NCBI GenBank assembly: GCA_937868095.1
Contig: CALMLO010000057.1
Location: 1-64,000, forward strand
DNA: 64,000 bases
From: an uncultured Phycisphaerales bacterium
Lineage (GTDB): Bacteria; Planctomycetota; Phycisphaerae; Sedimentisphaerales; Anaerohalosphaeraceae
Direction: 5' to 3'
The position numbers were made by a program, and so were the translations under genes. Within the stretch, counting starts at the first letter, position 1. Every line of letters begins with the position of its first letter. The notes under the pieces were generated by a model that saw only the letters and a program-made list of their open reading frames with translations, searched no databases and was not told where the DNA came from. Below are positions 7,469 to 16,112 of the stretch, piece after piece.

Positions 7469-8437
7469 TCATCTGTTTTCGGCGTCAGAAGCCGGCCGCC
7501 AAAAATCAAGAAGATATTCGAAGGTTACCCCCATTGTAATATAATTGCTGGGCCACCCGAAGATACCAATCTGGTTTACAATATTTGTCCGATCCCAAAT
7601 GATAATATTTCGCAATTCGTACCCGCGTTTCCGCAGTTCCTCAATCAGAGCCACATGAATGGTAATCCTCTCGTTTTCCCACCACATATCAGGAACATTA
7701 ATAACACAATGCCCCTTCGGCTTCAAAAGCGGCAGGAGTCTTTCAAAAATATCCCCCATAGCTACCTTGTAGGATTCCAGCGAGAGAGTTCCTAAATCCC
7801 GCTCATCCTGAGAATACTGTTCAATCTTTCCAAGCTGCTCATTTTTCCGATGCCGCCGTGATTTGTTTTTTCGCTCCCGGTTCAGAAGGTTGGCATAAGG
7901 CGGGGAAGTCCATATCAGAGAAACCGTGTCTTCTTCAAAATAATCCCGGATGTGCCGTGCATCATCCTGAATGGCTATCTGTTCGGCTGTGTTGTACAAA
8001 TTTGTGGAGTGCAGCAATCTGTTTGCACACAATTCAATATAATGCCGCTGAAGATCAAAGCCGACAGCATTTCTGCTTAAATCCTGAGCCGCAACAAGAG
8101 TGGTTCCGCTTCCTACAAAAGGATCAATAACAAGTTCGCCTTCATGGGTAAAAAGTTCTATTACCCTTTTAGCCAACGATATTGGAAACGTTGCCGGATG
8201 AACATTCTTATCTCTTATATCTCGGGCTTCATAGAAAAATTGCCAAACGCCGAGCTGAGACTTGAGCCATTCTTTTGCCGCCATGCAGTTCAGATGGTTC
8301 GAAGCGCATCGGCAAGTTCGCTGATTTTTTATAGAAAGCTTCTGACGGTAGAGATCGTCTCCTTCCAAAATCATCCTGAGATTTGCTGTGCAATTTGGCG
8401 GCGTGCTTTGAACTGTGCTGTGGCGAAGTTTTTCCAT
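7469..8437 (-). CDS. Site-specific DNA methyltransferase, probably N4-cytosine type
   Basis: This 322-residue protein has the AdoMet motif DPFVGSGTT at residues 105-113 and the catalytic TSPPY at 177-181. The S/T-S-P-P-Y form is typical of N4-cytosine enzymes, as in M.MvaI and M.BcnI. The N-terminal segment has a Cys-rich stretch (TCRCASNHLNC, 41-51) of unknown role. The order, AdoMet motif before the catalytic motif, is that of the alpha or gamma groups. It is the upstream gene of the pair, so the protecting enzyme is translated first. No controller gene is visible upstream. It should protect the host from the adjacent nuclease. Confidence 0.88.
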   Translation of the reverse strand: MEKLRHSTVQSTPPNCTANLRMILEGDDLYRQKLSIKNQRTCRCASNHLNCMAAKEWLKSQLGVWQFFYEARDIRDKNVHPATFPISLAKRVIELFTHEGELVIDPFVGSGTTLVAAQDLSRNAVGFDLQRHYIELCANRLLHSTNLYNTAEQIAIQDDARHIRDYFEEDTVSLIWTSPPYANLLNRERKNKSRRHRKNEQLGKIEQYSQDERDLGTLSLESYKVAMGDIFERLLPLLKPKGHCVINVPDMWWENERITIHVALIEELRKRGYELRNIIIWDRTNIVNQIGIFGWPSNYITMGVTFEYLLDFWRPASDAENR

Positions 8438-8745
8438 AAATTATCTCACCATCTTACTTGTCTTTAAAGTCGATAGAAACCGACCGCTTCTATGCTTAGA
8501 TTTTTTACCTTCTTACATACTCTTTTCTACCCCCTTTCTTTCCCGGTTTCAACCCCTCAATTCCCTTTATTCTTTTTTTGCAGACGTTCGCTGATAATTA
8601 GAAAGTTTTCTGCATCAAAAACCACAGAGGCACATAAAATCACAACACATTGAAAACATTATACTTACAAACAATAAGTCTTATGATTGTTTTAGAAAAC
8701 ATTGCCGGCAGAAATGGTTTGTGCAATTGAATTTGTATGGTGCTC
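8438..8745. other. 308 bp AT-rich intergenic stretch
   Basis: This lies between the methyltransferase start and the end of lpxB, both on the minus strand. It must carry the promoter for the restriction-modification genes. An AT-rich inverted repeat sits at 8669-8692 (arms AAACAAT and ATTGTTT), 54-77 bp past the lpxB stop. It is not followed by a T-run on the minus strand, so it is a weak terminator candidate or a protein-binding site. No coding frame is convincing. Confidence 0.4.
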
Positions 8746-9951
8746 TCAGCGGCGGGCGAGCATTTCGAGGACAATTTCCGCTGTTGTCTTCGATGCATTG
8801 CGGCCAGCAAAGGGGCGTGTTAATTCCACCAGGGCCGTGCTGGTTTGAATCAAAAGCAGTTTGTTCTCCAGCAGTGAACAGAATCGAGATGCCATCGTTG
8901 AAATGCGAGGCAGATACGGCATAAACTCCGGCACCAGTTCTTTTCCTGCCAAAATATTAACCAATGACAGAAAGCGGGGACGGACGAGCCAGCGGCCGAC
9001 CAGATGCCAGAGGAGCGGACTGGACTGGTACATGATGAGCATGGGGCAGCCGGCTGCGGCAACCTGAAGGACGGCGGAGCCGGATGCTACGAGGGCTAAA
9101 TCCGCCTGACGAGCCAGCGAAAAGACCTCGCCGATTTGATATTGGATGGAGAGATTGGGCAACTGATGGGCCTTCAGCCAGGCGAGTTTTTCTTCATCTG
9201 AAGCAGCCGCAAATAACTGCAGATTGGGATGATGGACTGACGCCTCGACTATGATTTTCTGCATAGCCGGCCAAAGCGTCTGAATCTCCGCACTGCGGGA
9301 ACCGGGCAGCAGCGCGATTCGGGCGGCGGAAGGGCTGTAATCGCTGTACGATTTATAGCACTGGTCCGGATTGAAAGGAATCTCGTCAAAGAGCGGATTG
9401 CCTACAAAGTCGGTCCGAATCCCCCGCCTGGTAAACCATTCCTTTTCAAAAGGCAGGATGCAGGCCAGCCGATCGCAGCAGCGGCGCAGCTTGCGGATGC
9501 GCCATGGGGCCCATGCCCACAACTGCGGCGCTACATAAAACAAAACGGGTATGCCCAGCCGCCTGGCCGTCCTGGCAAGATGAAAATTAAAGGCGGGCGA
9601 ATCGCAGACTACCAGCAAATCGACGGGATTCTTTTTCAGATAATCCGAAGCCGAGCGAAGCAGCATTTGGTAGTATCGAAGCTGGCCGAACACATTATAA
9701 ATCATTGCCGCCCTGCCGACAGGGTTTTCGAGCAGTCGGCAGCCGGCTGAGGCCATCTTCGAACCGCCCAGCCCTGTCCACTGAATTGCGGGCTTGGACG
9801 GCAAAGGAATATGTTTGCTCGAAGCGCCGGGCCAATCGGCAGAGGGGCCTTCTGCAAGCATGCCGGCTGCGCGAATCAAATTGGCGCAATGAACGTCGGC
9901 GCTCGGCTCCAGCGCACTGATAAAGACTCGTTTTGGTTCGGATGGAGGCAT
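8746..9951 (-). CDS. lpxB: Lipid-A-disaccharide synthase
   Basis: This GT19 glycosyltransferase joins UDP-2,3-diacylglucosamine and lipid X to give the lipid A disaccharide at the inner membrane. At 401 residues it is of normal length. The N-terminal ISALEPSADVHCANLI replaces the common GE-SGD-HGA form; further on are VDLLVVCDSPAFNFHLA, APQLWAWAPWRIRKL and the UDP-site segment ALLPGSRSAEI, all typical of LpxB. With the LptF/LptG pair at 17.7-20.5 kb it indicates that the organism makes and exports a lipid A-based molecule. The remaining lpx genes are not in the window. Confidence 0.93.
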   Translation of the reverse strand: MPPSEPKRVFISALEPSADVHCANLIRAAGMLAEGPSADWPGASSKHIPLPSKPAIQWTGLGGSKMASAGCRLLENPVGRAAMIYNVFGQLRYYQMLLRSASDYLKKNPVDLLVVCDSPAFNFHLARTARRLGIPVLFYVAPQLWAWAPWRIRKLRRCCDRLACILPFEKEWFTRRGIRTDFVGNPLFDEIPFNPDQCYKSYSDYSPSAARIALLPGSRSAEIQTLWPAMQKIIVEASVHHPNLQLFAAASDEEKLAWLKAHQLPNLSIQYQIGEVFSLARQADLALVASGSAVLQVAAAGCPMLIMYQSSPLLWHLVGRWLVRPRFLSLVNILAGKELVPEFMPYLPRISTMASRFCSLLENKLLLIQTSTALVELTRPFAGRNASKTTAEIVLEMLARR

Positions 9952-9974
9952 TGCTACTCCCTGCCGGCGTCAGT

Positions 9975-11516
9975 TCAGAAAAAAGACAATAGAGCATCCG
10001 ACACTTTTTTGTCAACAACATCTTCAGGAGCGTCGGGCGGCGGCTCGATGATTTCATAAGCCATCGCATATTCAGCGGACTCCGTAAAGGAGCGGTTGAC
10101 AACGCGAAGGCGGTATTGTCCGGTTTTGGGGATGAGAATATCTGCTTTTTTGAGATTGTCGAGCGTGCCTGTATCGGAGAAAACGGGCCGACCATGCTCA
10201 TCTTCCACGAGCAAATCGAGGTTGGCCAGATAGCCGGTTAATTCTCCCTTTTCGATGATGTTGTTGGGGGGGAATCTGTCGAGCCATCGAACGCGACGCT
10301 TCCAGGCAAGTGTGAGCACTAATCGAGCACGGTCTGGAACGGCAGTCCATGTGTAGATATGTGCCTTGCCGGCTGAGAGGGATTGAAAGGCCCAGCCGGC
10401 CGGCTGGCGGGAAGGGGCTATCTCGGTTTCAGGGACTATTTTGGGACTGCTTAAAATAGAAAATGCCCGCTTTGCGTCCAGCCGACCGTATCCGCGCTGG
10501 GGATGCCAAATCCGGCCGGCAGTGTCAAGGCCGTTTTTGTCCTGAATATCGGAAACAGCGGAATTGACCAGCACGGCTTTCAGGACGACACTTCGTCCGC
10601 CGTCGGGTTCTTCGGATTGGTCGGCGTACTGGAGCAGTACGGCGGCTACGCCGGCGGTGTGAGGCGCCGCCCAGCTTGTTTCGCCGCGGGTGGTGCCTTC
10701 GTTTTTCCAGGCCGTATCGCCGGAAGAAGTCGGGACCCAAAGATTTTGTGCGGGGGCCGCCGTCTCCGGTTTGCGCCGATTGTCAAGGGTGGGGCCGGGA
10801 TTGACGGCTGTGCCGACGCGGCGATAAATCTCCGGCTCAACGGTAATCAGGCCGGCGGTCGTCAGGCCGTTAAAGGAGGTGCCGAAAATGGTAATTGAGG
10901 CGTTGTCATTGCCGGAGGCGTTGGCAAAGAAAATGTCATCGGTATAGGCATAATAATCATACAAAAGGGTAAACGGAAACAGGCGGTCGTAGTCGTTCGG
11001 CAGCTGAATGCCGGTTACGACAATGCGGCAGCGGTCGGCCCGAAAGTGATTCAGCGCATCCTGAAACCACAGCCAGTTGGTGGTGCGGTTGGGGTCGGTC
11101 TGGGAAAGGCGGCGGGTAACTTTGGCGCTGCAGATTTCAGCATCAGGGGCAATCCCCCGACAGGCCGGATACTCCCTGCCGCCGCGTGAAGCAGCAATGC
11201 CGGCCAGGGAGGTATCGTGCCAGTACGGTTCATAAGGCGAGAGGACATCTCCGGTGGGGTCATACCAATGAGCATGCGAATCGCCGGTCGGATTGCCTTG
11301 AGAATCTTTTTCAAAGAAGGCCTCGTGGCTGGTTCGGCAGTGTCTTTGCGAGAGCACACCTATCCGGATACCGCGACCTGTATAACCCAACTCATGAAGG
11401 GCTTTCACATTCACGCCGCCCGGGCCGGCTGATTCGGCAAGGGGGTAAGCCATCTGACTGCCCAACAAGAACAGCAGCCCCTGGGTGAAAAGCAGCAATG
11501 CGCGGTTTTTGCTCAT
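9975..11516 (-). CDS. Subtilisin-like (S8) protein with atypical Asp motif, exported
   Basis: I take the ATG at 11516 (MSKNRALLLFTQGLLFLLG), a signal peptide with GGAGG upstream, giving 513 residues. The longer upstream frame overlaps another gene. S8 features: His100 in WHDTSLAGIAAS, the oxyanion region ASGND at 200-204, and Ser281 in GETSWAAPHTAGVAA. The first triad motif, normally V-I/L-D-x-G or VLSDS, reads GVLSQRH at 53-59, so the usual catalytic Asp is absent there. The C-terminal ~120 residues (TWTAVPDRARLVLTLAW onward) look like the beta-sandwich P/pre-peptidase domain. It is probably periplasmic or surface-located. It may be inactive or use another acidic residue. Confidence 0.85.
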   Translation of the reverse strand: MSKNRALLLFTQGLLFLLGSQMAYPLAESAGPGGVNVKALHELGYTGRGIRIGVLSQRHCRTSHEAFFEKDSQGNPTGDSHAHWYDPTGDVLSPYEPYWHDTSLAGIAASRGGREYPACRGIAPDAEICSAKVTRRLSQTDPNRTTNWLWFQDALNHFRADRCRIVVTGIQLPNDYDRLFPFTLLYDYYAYTDDIFFANASGNDNASITIFGTSFNGLTTAGLITVEPEIYRRVGTAVNPGPTLDNRRKPETAAPAQNLWVPTSSGDTAWKNEGTTRGETSWAAPHTAGVAAVLLQYADQSEEPDGGRSVVLKAVLVNSAVSDIQDKNGLDTAGRIWHPQRGYGRLDAKRAFSILSSPKIVPETEIAPSRQPAGWAFQSLSAGKAHIYTWTAVPDRARLVLTLAWKRRVRWLDRFPPNNIIEKGELTGYLANLDLLVEDEHGRPVFSDTGTLDNLKKADILIPKTGQYRLRVVNRSFTESAEYAMAYEIIEPPPDAPEDVVDKKVSDALLSFF

Positions 11517-11608
11517 CCTTTCACAGATTCCTCCGACGGCCATAAACAGGCGGATTTTTTGAATGCAGCATCCAAAAAACAAAACGAGAAACCGCACAAG
11601 CCGTTCTC

Positions 11609-11986
11609 TCAAGAGGTCGGCAAGCCGGCAAAGATAATCAGGGCACCGAACAGCACGGCCGCCGCTCCCCAGATGCGGTAAAACCAAAGGGGACGATTCT
11701 GCCACCATTGAAGCCACCGGTGGATTTTGTCGAGGGGCAAAGCGGCGAAGAGAACACTTGCCACGACGGTAAGGCAGCCCAGCACAATTATAAGCCACGG
11801 GATGCGGCAACCTGTTGCAAAGATGAGGAAGACAATTCCGATGATGATTTTGAGAGCCACCGCCCAATAAATCCGGCGGCCCTTCGCCAGAATATGAAGG
11901 AGTCCCTTCTGCCAGGTCGGCTGGACGGCAGCAATAATCCCCCAAATGGCTGTCAAAAGACCGATGCACCAAACGCTGTGTTCCAT
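11609..11986 (-). CDS. Small membrane protein, 125 aa
   Basis: The protein has four hydrophobic stretches: CIGLLTAIWGIIAAV, VALKIIIGIVFLIF, WLIIVLGCLTVVASVLFAAL and YRIWGAAAVLFGALIIFAGL. A GGGAG lies about 8 nt before the ATG. The pattern of a small four-helix membrane protein with short loops is seen in many uncharacterised planctomycete proteins; I recognise no specific family. It sits 93 bp upstream of the subtilase gene on the same strand and 34 bp downstream of the NusG-like gene, so all three could be cotranscribed. Confidence 0.65.
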   Translation of the reverse strand: MEHSVWCIGLLTAIWGIIAAVQPTWQKGLLHILAKGRRIYWAVALKIIIGIVFLIFATGCRIPWLIIVLGCLTVVASVLFAALPLDKIHRWLQWWQNRPLWFYRIWGAAAVLFGALIIFAGLPTS

Positions 11987-12019
11987 ACCATATCTCCCAA
12001 AGAATCGGACGATGCGAGT

Positions 12020-12568
12020 TTATTCGATTCTTTCGACCATATCCATATCAATTTCTACGCAGGCAGCCTGGCCGAGCATCTGGACCTGCAGCACCAGTTT
12101 GGCCTTTTTGGGGGCCTGGACAATCAGCCCTTCTATGCCCATGAGGGGGCCGGCAATAACACGGCAGCGCTGGCCGACTTGGAGAAACTCGTGGGGAATA
12201 AGGGGCTGTCCGCTCCGCAGTACTGCTTCAATAGGCGAGAGTTCCTGAATCAGTTGGGGCTGGTTGTGAACGATTAAGAGATTTGCCGTCCGATTGGTTT
12301 TCAATACTTCCAGCCGGTCTTGTTCATTCCCGCAAAAAAACAGATAGCCCGGAAAGACCGGCATCAGGGAACGCAGGGTTCGGCCGCTTTTGCGGCTGAT
12401 TTTCCACGACATCGGCAGAAAATAGGGTACCTGCTTTCGAACCAGCTGCCAGGCGAGGGCCTTTTCGTTTCGGCTCTTGGTATGGGCTACCCACCAGGTG
12501 CCTTCAAACGAGGCAATGCCGGCATTGTCGGGCCAGCTGATTGGAGGGTTTTCGCTTTCGCTCAGCAT
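12020..12568 (-). CDS. NusG-family antitermination factor (UpxY/RfaH-like paralogue)
   Basis: A protein of 182 residues with an NGN domain first (TWWVAHTKSRNEKALAWQL, then LMPVFPGYLFFCG) and a KOW-like C-terminal segment (VGQRCRVIAGPLMGIEGLIV). Specialised NusG paralogues such as RfaH and UpxY bind RNA polymerase and let it read through long surface-polysaccharide operons. No such operon starts immediately downstream here; the neighbours are a membrane protein and a mannose-6-phosphate isomerase, which could supply sugar precursors. The housekeeping NusG is expected elsewhere beside ribosomal genes. Confidence 0.85.
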   Translation of the reverse strand: MLSESENPPISWPDNAGIASFEGTWWVAHTKSRNEKALAWQLVRKQVPYFLPMSWKISRKSGRTLRSLMPVFPGYLFFCGNEQDRLEVLKTNRTANLLIVHNQPQLIQELSPIEAVLRSGQPLIPHEFLQVGQRCRVIAGPLMGIEGLIVQAPKKAKLVLQVQMLGQAACVEIDMDMVERIE

Positions 12569-12596
12569 TGATGCTTTCTCCCTGTTCCCTTCGATA

Positions 12597-13550
12597 TTAG
12601 ACCCATGCCGTCAAATACTCTGTCTGGTCTTCGAAGCGGATAAATCCTTCGACTTGGGCCGGAACCAGGACTGTATCGCCCTTGCGAACCGGAATATCCT
12701 CGAAGGTACGGCCGTAAATCGTTCCGCCGCCGCTTAAAAAGAGAATGGCCTTGGGAACGGGCGAGTTCAAAAGAACCTCACCGCCGGGCATTTGATGGCC
12801 TTTATCGAGTTTAAATTCCGGGGCATCCACGAGACGGCCGACTGTTGTTACGGGAAGAGGGACGGCAGACAGGTCGAAATGAATGCTTTCCAACGCTTCC
12901 TCGATATGAAGCGGCCGCGGCTTGCCGGTGGCGGGGTCCAGACGATTCCAGTCAAAGACGCGATAGGTGGTGTCGGAGGGCTGCTGGATTTCGGCAATCA
13001 CCAATCCGGCTCCGATGGCGTGGCAGACGCCGGCCGGCAGAAAATGACATTCACCGGCTTTGACGGGGACGGCCTGCAGATAGTCGGAACAGGTTCCGTT
13101 TGCGACGGCCTGGGCAAAACAGGCCCGGGTTGTGCCGGGTTTGAGTCCTTTGTAGATAATGCCGTCGGGCGGGGCTTCAATAATATACCAGCACTCGGTT
13201 TTGGGCTGTCCTTTGCCCATCCGCCGGCAGGTCTGGGCATCGGGGTGAACCTGTACACTGAGGACCTGGCGGGCATCGAGAAGTTTGATCAGCAGAGGGA
13301 AAGAACCATTGCGGTCTGCGGCCAGAGCCGGCCCGAACCGGCGAACGGCTTTATCGAGCGTTTGTCCGGCCAGCGGGCCATTGACAATCTCAGACTTGTC
13401 GTTCGGCAAATCCGCCAGTTCCCAGCTTTCTCCGATGGGCTGATTGGGCGGCAAATCCTTGTCAAAGAGTTCACGGAGGCGCTGTCCGCCCCAGATTCGC
13501 TCCTTAAAAATCGGCTTCAGTTTTAAGGGATATGGATTCATTCTTTCCAA
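12597..13550 (-). CDS. manA: Mannose-6-phosphate isomerase, class I (short form)
   Basis: It interconverts fructose-6-phosphate and mannose-6-phosphate. The 317-residue length fits the short bacterial type. Zinc-site residues are visible: Gln and His in LSVQVHPDAQT, Glu in KTECWYIIEA, and His in CHAIGAGLVIAEIQQPSD. LKPIFKERIWGGQRL at the N-terminus is standard for the family. It ends 28 bp before the NusG-like gene on the same strand. It may feed GDP-mannose or GDP-fucose for surface glycans, or use mannose from polysaccharide breakdown. Confidence 0.93.
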   Translation of the reverse strand: MERMNPYPLKLKPIFKERIWGGQRLRELFDKDLPPNQPIGESWELADLPNDKSEIVNGPLAGQTLDKAVRRFGPALAADRNGSFPLLIKLLDARQVLSVQVHPDAQTCRRMGKGQPKTECWYIIEAPPDGIIYKGLKPGTTRACFAQAVANGTCSDYLQAVPVKAGECHFLPAGVCHAIGAGLVIAEIQQPSDTTYRVFDWNRLDPATGKPRPLHIEEALESIHFDLSAVPLPVTTVGRLVDAPEFKLDKGHQMPGGEVLLNSPVPKAILFLSGGGTIYGRTFEDIPVRKGDTVLVPAQVEGFIRFEDQTEYLTAWV

Positions 13551-13615
13551 TATACGGGAAATTCGCCGGCCTGTCCAGATATCGGCTGAACCTGCGGCAG
13601 AGACGAGAGCCGCTT

Positions 13616-14545
13616 TTAGAGGGCATCCACGATGGCTTGTGCGATGGCAGAGGCAAGACGATTCTGGAAGTCAATATCGTAGAGAGCCGCCGCTTCGGAC
13701 GGATTGGAAAGGTAGCCGCACTCAATCAGCAGAGCCGGTCCCTGCGTCCGCATTAAGACGCGATAGTCGTTGGTCCGCAAGCCGTTGCTGGAAAGCCCTA
13801 TTGTGCTCAGCGCCCGCTCCATCAGACGTCCGGCCCGGCGGGAAGCATCCGAAGCATTGGGGGCAATATAGACCGTATAGCCGTGGTGGACACGATTATG
13901 ATTTGAGTTGTGATGAATGCTCACAAATAAATCCGCCCCAGCATGGTTGGCGATTTCCGCCCGTTCATTCAGCTCTATAAAGGAGTCATTATTGCGTGTC
14001 ATAATCACATTTATGCCCTGCTTTTTCAGCAGCCAGGCCACTTTTTGGGCTACTTTCAGATTGACCTCTTTTTCATAATAGCCCAGATAACTGGTCGCGC
14101 CGGGGTCTTTGCCGCCATGGCCGGCATCGATAACAACCGTTTTCCCTCCCAAAGGACGGGTTGGAGACGGCGTATAACCGGGATGAGGCAGCGGGGCCGC
14201 TGATTTCAGATAGGAGCGAATGCGCGGGACCAGCAATTCGGCCACATACACTGTTTGGCCTTCCTGGATGACCGTGCCGGTTTGGCCGATATTCTCGCCA
14301 TTCACATAGATACTTCCTCCGGAATGGGTGAAAATAACGACCCGATTTGCGCTGTTGGACAGTTCAACATATCGTCCGCCTGTAAAAGAAACTCGCAATC
14401 CGAGCCGGGCGGCCAGATCGTCGGCGGAAAGCATATAAGACGGAGCCCGCGGAGCGGTACTTTTGGGAGGTGCCTGACAACCGGCGAAGGCAAGCAGAAG
14501 CAAGAGAAGCCCCCCCAGCCATCGTTGTATTCGCGGCATACTCAA
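13616..14545 (-). CDS. N-acetylmuramoyl-L-alanine amidase, lipoprotein
   Basis: This Amidase_3 enzyme cleaves the amide bond between muramic acid and the peptide stem. The N-terminus ends in a lipobox (LLLLAFAGC), so the protein is probably lipidated and periplasmic. Zinc-site motifs are complete: His in VVIDAGHGGKDPG, Glu in YYEKEVNL, His in FVSIHHNSN, and the late Glu in LLIECGYLSNPSEA. Residues ~35-125 form a separate N-terminal domain, perhaps for localisation. The gene implies peptidoglycan turnover, as now accepted for Planctomycetota. It ends 65 bp upstream of manA. Confidence 0.93.
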   Translation of the reverse strand: MSMPRIQRWLGGLLLLLLAFAGCQAPPKSTAPRAPSYMLSADDLAARLGLRVSFTGGRYVELSNSANRVVIFTHSGGSIYVNGENIGQTGTVIQEGQTVYVAELLVPRIRSYLKSAAPLPHPGYTPSPTRPLGGKTVVIDAGHGGKDPGATSYLGYYEKEVNLKVAQKVAWLLKKQGINVIMTRNNDSFIELNERAEIANHAGADLFVSIHHNSNHNRVHHGYTVYIAPNASDASRRAGRLMERALSTIGLSSNGLRTNDYRVLMRTQGPALLIECGYLSNPSEAAALYDIDFQNRLASAIAQAIVDAL

Positions 14546-14673
14546 TCCTGAAACACCTTTTTTGACTTTTTGCGTCGGTATAATATCAGATGAATCATGA
14601 AGTTCTTTTCTTTCTTTTCGGCCTTATTTAGCGAAGGGCTTCACGAAAATCAAGCAGAAAGATGATGGGGGTT

Positions 14674-15108
14674 CTATTGAGGTGAATTTCCGGAACATTC
14701 GTCGCAAAGGCCCTCCAGGCGGATTTGCCGATGAAGGACTAAAAAACCGTCGGGGATATTTTGGACAGCCGGCACAACCGCCTGCCTTAGACAAATGGTA
14801 CGCCCACAACTGCGACAGGTAAAATGCGGATGACATTGATCCGGTTTGCAGTAGTCGGCCAATTCAAAATGCCGCCTGCGGTCCCGTATGTAGGCCTGGT
14901 GAACAATATTGTGCCGAAGGAACACCAGCAGAGTCCGATAAACTGTTGCTTTATCCGTGGAACAATCCAGCTGTTCGTAAATCTGTTCTGATGTCAATGC
15001 ACAATCCGTCTGGAACAGAACACACAGCAAGGCCAAACGGGGATGGGTTTTTCGAAGACCGCAATCCTCCAAAAGTTTGGCGGCCTTCTGAAGGTACTTT
15101 TCATTCAC
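14674..15108 (-). CDS. Fur-family metal-responsive repressor
   Basis: The protein is 144 residues, starting at a GTG with AAGGG upstream. The winged-helix half includes SEQIYEQLDCSTDKATVYRT, the Fur recognition-helix pattern. The C-terminal half has HPHFTCRSCGRTICL and CDECSG, two Cys pairs for structural zinc. The start overlaps the end of the upstream membrane gene by 8 bp, so the two are translated together. That neighbour has a His-rich loop, which favours a zinc (Zur) or other metal uptake/efflux role over a global iron regulator, but the sequence alone cannot decide the metal. Confidence 0.88.
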   Translation of the reverse strand: MNEKYLQKAAKLLEDCGLRKTHPRLALLCVLFQTDCALTSEQIYEQLDCSTDKATVYRTLLVFLRHNIVHQAYIRDRRRHFELADYCKPDQCHPHFTCRSCGRTICLRQAVVPAVQNIPDGFLVLHRQIRLEGLCDECSGNSPQ

Positions 15109-15880
15109 TGCTTGTGCCCTCTTGCCCGGCGGGGTCCGGCTGATTTTCCGTCCGGCCGCATAAGATGCAGTGATGACCTAAATGGGCACCGTCCACACGG
15201 ACAAACAGCAGCGGAAAAACAATATCGCTAAAACAGCACGGCAGCCAAACCGCAATAAACAAGGCCAGGAACATCCCTACCAAAAGGCCGAAACTCCAAT
15301 CGGCCCGCGTATTCATCAGCATGTGACTGGCCGAAGCCCAGGTGCTGACCAAGACATGAAACGCATGGGGGTATTTGGTTCTGGGATAAAAATAAGCCAC
15401 CACAATTCCCAACAGGGCCGCCGGCGTCACCAGCCACCACTCCTCAATAAAGCCCAAATGCAAGTGAGGGCGGTAACGGTCGGGGTCTTCCGGATGCTCC
15501 TCGTGCCCTTCTTCGGCGGTGCCGTGGGAATGTTCGTGAAGGGCAGCGTGGGTGGGGACGGCTGCTCCGAGGATACTTTCACCAATGAAAGGAATTACAC
15601 AATCGCTAATGGTGGCGACGCCGACCGAGCCGACATAGCCAATGACAAAAATCAGCAGAAAGTTTCGGGCTTTGCGGTGGAGTTGAAAAAGTGCGGAGGT
15701 AACCATGGCACTGAGAGCAACGTGGAGAGGGTGAAAAATTGCAAAGAGCGTATGGCTGCCTTCTTCGCCCCACCGCCGAAAAATCAGCATAAAAAGAATG
15801 CCTGTGAGGGCTCCAAAAAAGGTAAAAGGAGAATGTTCCTTCAGTTCATGGCCAATGAGGCGAAGTTTTTCAAATGCCAT
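15101..15880 (-). CDS. Membrane protein with His-rich loop, coupled to Fur-family gene
   Basis: The 259 residues carry about six hydrophobic segments (FFGALTGILFMLIF, LLIFVIGYVGSVGVATI, WWLVTPAALLGIVVAYF, LLVGMFLALFIAVWL and others). Between segments, around residues 113-140, lies a loop with HEHSHGTAEEGHEEH, a metal-binding-type sequence. The C-terminal tail adds HLGHHCILCG with more His and Cys. Genes for metal transporters and metal-handling membrane proteins often carry such loops, and the overlap with a Fur-family gene supports regulation by metal. It does not match ZIP, CDF or ZnuB patterns that I can see. Function is inferred from context only. Confidence 0.65.
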   Translation of the reverse strand: MAFEKLRLIGHELKEHSPFTFFGALTGILFMLIFRRWGEEGSHTLFAIFHPLHVALSAMVTSALFQLHRKARNFLLIFVIGYVGSVGVATISDCVIPFIGESILGAAVPTHAALHEHSHGTAEEGHEEHPEDPDRYRPHLHLGFIEEWWLVTPAALLGIVVAYFYPRTKYPHAFHVLVSTWASASHMLMNTRADWSFGLLVGMFLALFIAVWLPCCFSDIVFPLLFVRVDGAHLGHHCILCGRTENQPDPAGQEGTSSE

Positions 15881-15953
15881 AAGTTGTTTCTCTTCAAATA
15901 GTTATCGAAAAAAGAATGTTTCCGGAACCGACGCAGTATTGAGTGTATTGTTT

Positions 15954-15970
15954 TTGCAACTGATTTGCAA
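15954..15970 (-). promoter_or_regulatory. Candidate Fur-family operator, inverted repeat
   Basis: TTGCAA, 5 bp, TTGCAA forms a 17 bp inverted repeat 74 bp upstream of the membrane-protein/fur operon start. TTGCAA half-sites with short spacers occur in boxes bound by Fur-family proteins such as Mur and Irr. It could also be chance in AT-rich DNA. Confidence 0.35.
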
Positions 15971-16051
15971 GAAGATTTTTCGCTGAAACGGCCGGCGGCA
16001 ATTTTTGTCCCGTCTGAGCTGCCTAAGACGGGTTTTATTCAGACAAAAAAC

Positions 16052-16089
16052 TTGTTCAGATAAATGATGTTTATAGAATACCTATTCTA
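16052..16089 (+). promoter_or_regulatory. Promoter with palindromic operator over the -10 box
   Basis: TTGTTC at 16052-16057 and TAGAAT at 16074-16079 (16 bp spacer) look like a sigma-70 promoter for the coiled-coil lipoprotein gene. The -10 box lies within a perfect 16 bp palindrome, TAGAATACCTATTCTA (16074-16089), 23 bp before the ATG. A repressor bound there would block polymerase. Confidence 0.45.
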
Positions 16090-16112
16090 AAAGTACTTTT
16101 TGAGGAGCGATT

